A DNA stretch of 15,321 bases from an uncultured Archangium sp. (GTDB lineage: Bacteria > Myxococcota > Myxococcia > Myxococcales > Myxococcaceae): positions 1 through 15,321 of the forward strand of contig CAMLFP010000099.1 of the NCBI GenBank assembly GCA_946479335.1, given 5' to 3'. Shown here piece by piece: positions 14,819-15,321 of the stretch. The position numbers and the translations under genes were made by a program. The notes beneath the pieces were generated by a model that searched no databases, was not told the DNA's origin, and worked only from the letters and a program-made list of their open reading frames with translations. How positions within the stretch are numbered: position 1 is the stretch's first letter; every line of letters begins with the position of its first letter.

Positions 14819-15321
14819 ATGCGAATCGACCTCTACCGGCTCATCCACAAGGCGCAGCGGTTCCACCTCTTTCAGCTCGGCGCGAAGCTCGGGCACCTCG
14901 ACTGGAGCGACGAGCTGCAGCGCCAGCCGGCCGCCGCCGAGGTGCTGCGGTTGCTGGCGGGCCTGCGCGAACACGCGGAGAACGAGGCGCGCTTCATCCA
15001 CCCGTTGTTCGGCGGCGCGGCCGTCGTCGCGCAGCTCGACGAAGAGCACCGTGCGCTCGAGGCGCAGGTGGCCGGCGTGGAGACCCTCGTGCGCGAGGCG
15101 CGGTGGAGCGAGCTGTACGCGGGCTTCATGCGCTTCGTCGGCGAGTACCTGCTGCACCTCGACGCCGAGGAGCGCGCGCAGACCGAGGCGCTCTGGCCCG
15201 CGCGGTCGGACGCGGAGCTGGGCGCGGTGCTGCGGGCGTTCCGCGGCGCGCGCGCGCCCGAGAAGCTGGCCGACGACGCGCGCTTCATGATTCCGGCGTT
15301 GAGCGCCGCGGAGCTCGATGC
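14819..15321 (+). CDS. Hemerythrin-like (HHE) protein, 3' end cut by the window edge
   Basis: The frame from ATG 14819 is open to the window end, at least 167 residues. Residues 1-125 form a helical bundle with hemerythrin-type ligand spacing: His10 and His16, H52-x3-E56, His61, H77-x3-E81 and H113-x3-E117 (AENEARFIHP, DEEHRALEAQ and LLHLDAEERA segments). Hemerythrin-like proteins hold a non-heme di-iron site that binds oxygen or senses redox or NO in the cytoplasm. The family match is by motif pattern, not alignment. It follows the AraC gene by 49 bases but seems to have its own promoter, so joint regulation is likely only in part. The C-terminal part is outside the window. Confidence 0.82.
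   Translation, partial: MRIDLYRLIHKAQRFHLFQLGAKLGHLDWSDELQRQPAAAEVLRLLAGLREHAENEARFIHPLFGGAAVVAQLDEEHRALEAQVAGVETLVREARWSELYAGFMRFVGEYLLHLDAEERAQTEALWPARSDAELGAVLRAFRGARAPEKLADDARFMIPALSAAELD

Noticed and set aside
13653..15290. 545-codon plus-strand frame crossing the CHRD lipoprotein, AraC and hemerythrin-like genes
   Set aside because: It overlaps three well-supported genes in other frames or strands, and becomes Arg/Ala/Ser low-complexity.
1..15321. CRISPR array, tRNA, rRNA, insertion sequence or phage genes
   Set aside because: No regularly spaced repeats, cloverleaf-like segments, transposase-like frames or terminal inverted repeats were seen.

Overview
The window is very GC-rich, gene-dense chromosomal DNA. 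Third codon positions are almost all G/C, and long open frames run on every strand. Five or six putative lipoproteins, a paired-transpeptidase PBP1A, zinc-ribbon membrane proteins and an AraC regulator of the DUF6597 type fit a myxobacterium-like member of Myxococcota. That placement is inference from composition and gene content; there is no rRNA marker. I saw no tRNA, rRNA, CRISPR array, insertion sequence, phage gene or attachment site. No stretch longer than about 200 bases lacks a gene.

Layout. 1-1940 (-) is the 5' part of a large Ig-like/beta-propeller surface lipoprotein that runs off the left edge. A 183-base divergent gap separates it from a small lipoprotein (2124-2660, +). Then comes a tightly coupled pair, an RluA-family pseudouridine synthase (2708-3670) and a class A penicillin-binding protein (3667-6234), joined by an ATGA overlap. 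Facing the PBP1A, with one base between the stop codons, is a minus-strand block read from 9297 down to 6236: lipoprotein, zinc-metalloprotease lipoprotein, zinc-finger four-helix membrane protein, four-helix membrane protein, MerR regulator. Within this block a strong MerR-type operator/promoter (7053-7077) re-starts transcription ahead of the last two genes, so the regulator most likely controls itself and the small membrane protein.

From 9462 the plus strand carries a cytochrome c'/c556-like secreted protein, a zinc-ribbon membrane protein, a MATE exporter and a GTGA-overlapped MORN/YwqK-like protein. The last overlaps tail to tail with a minus-strand VOC (glyoxalase-fold) protein. On the minus strand, a CHRD-like lipoprotein and a short-chain dehydrogenase form an ATGA-coupled pair (14008 to 12840). 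They diverge from an AraC regulator (14041-14769), and a hemerythrin-like protein (14819 onward) runs off the right edge.

How the genes relate. The themes are envelope building (PBP1A, lipoproteins, MATE), metal binding (zinc ribbons, metalloprotease, heme protein, hemerythrin-like di-iron protein, MerR) and small stress or efflux functions. Several starts lack a Shine-Dalgarno sequence but carry a TANNNT -10-like hexamer 6-7 bases before the ATG, which suggests leaderless mRNAs. No single novel defence or mobile system is evident. The most distinctive pieces are the MerR operator with its unknown membrane-protein partner, and the lipoprotein/metalloprotease pair.
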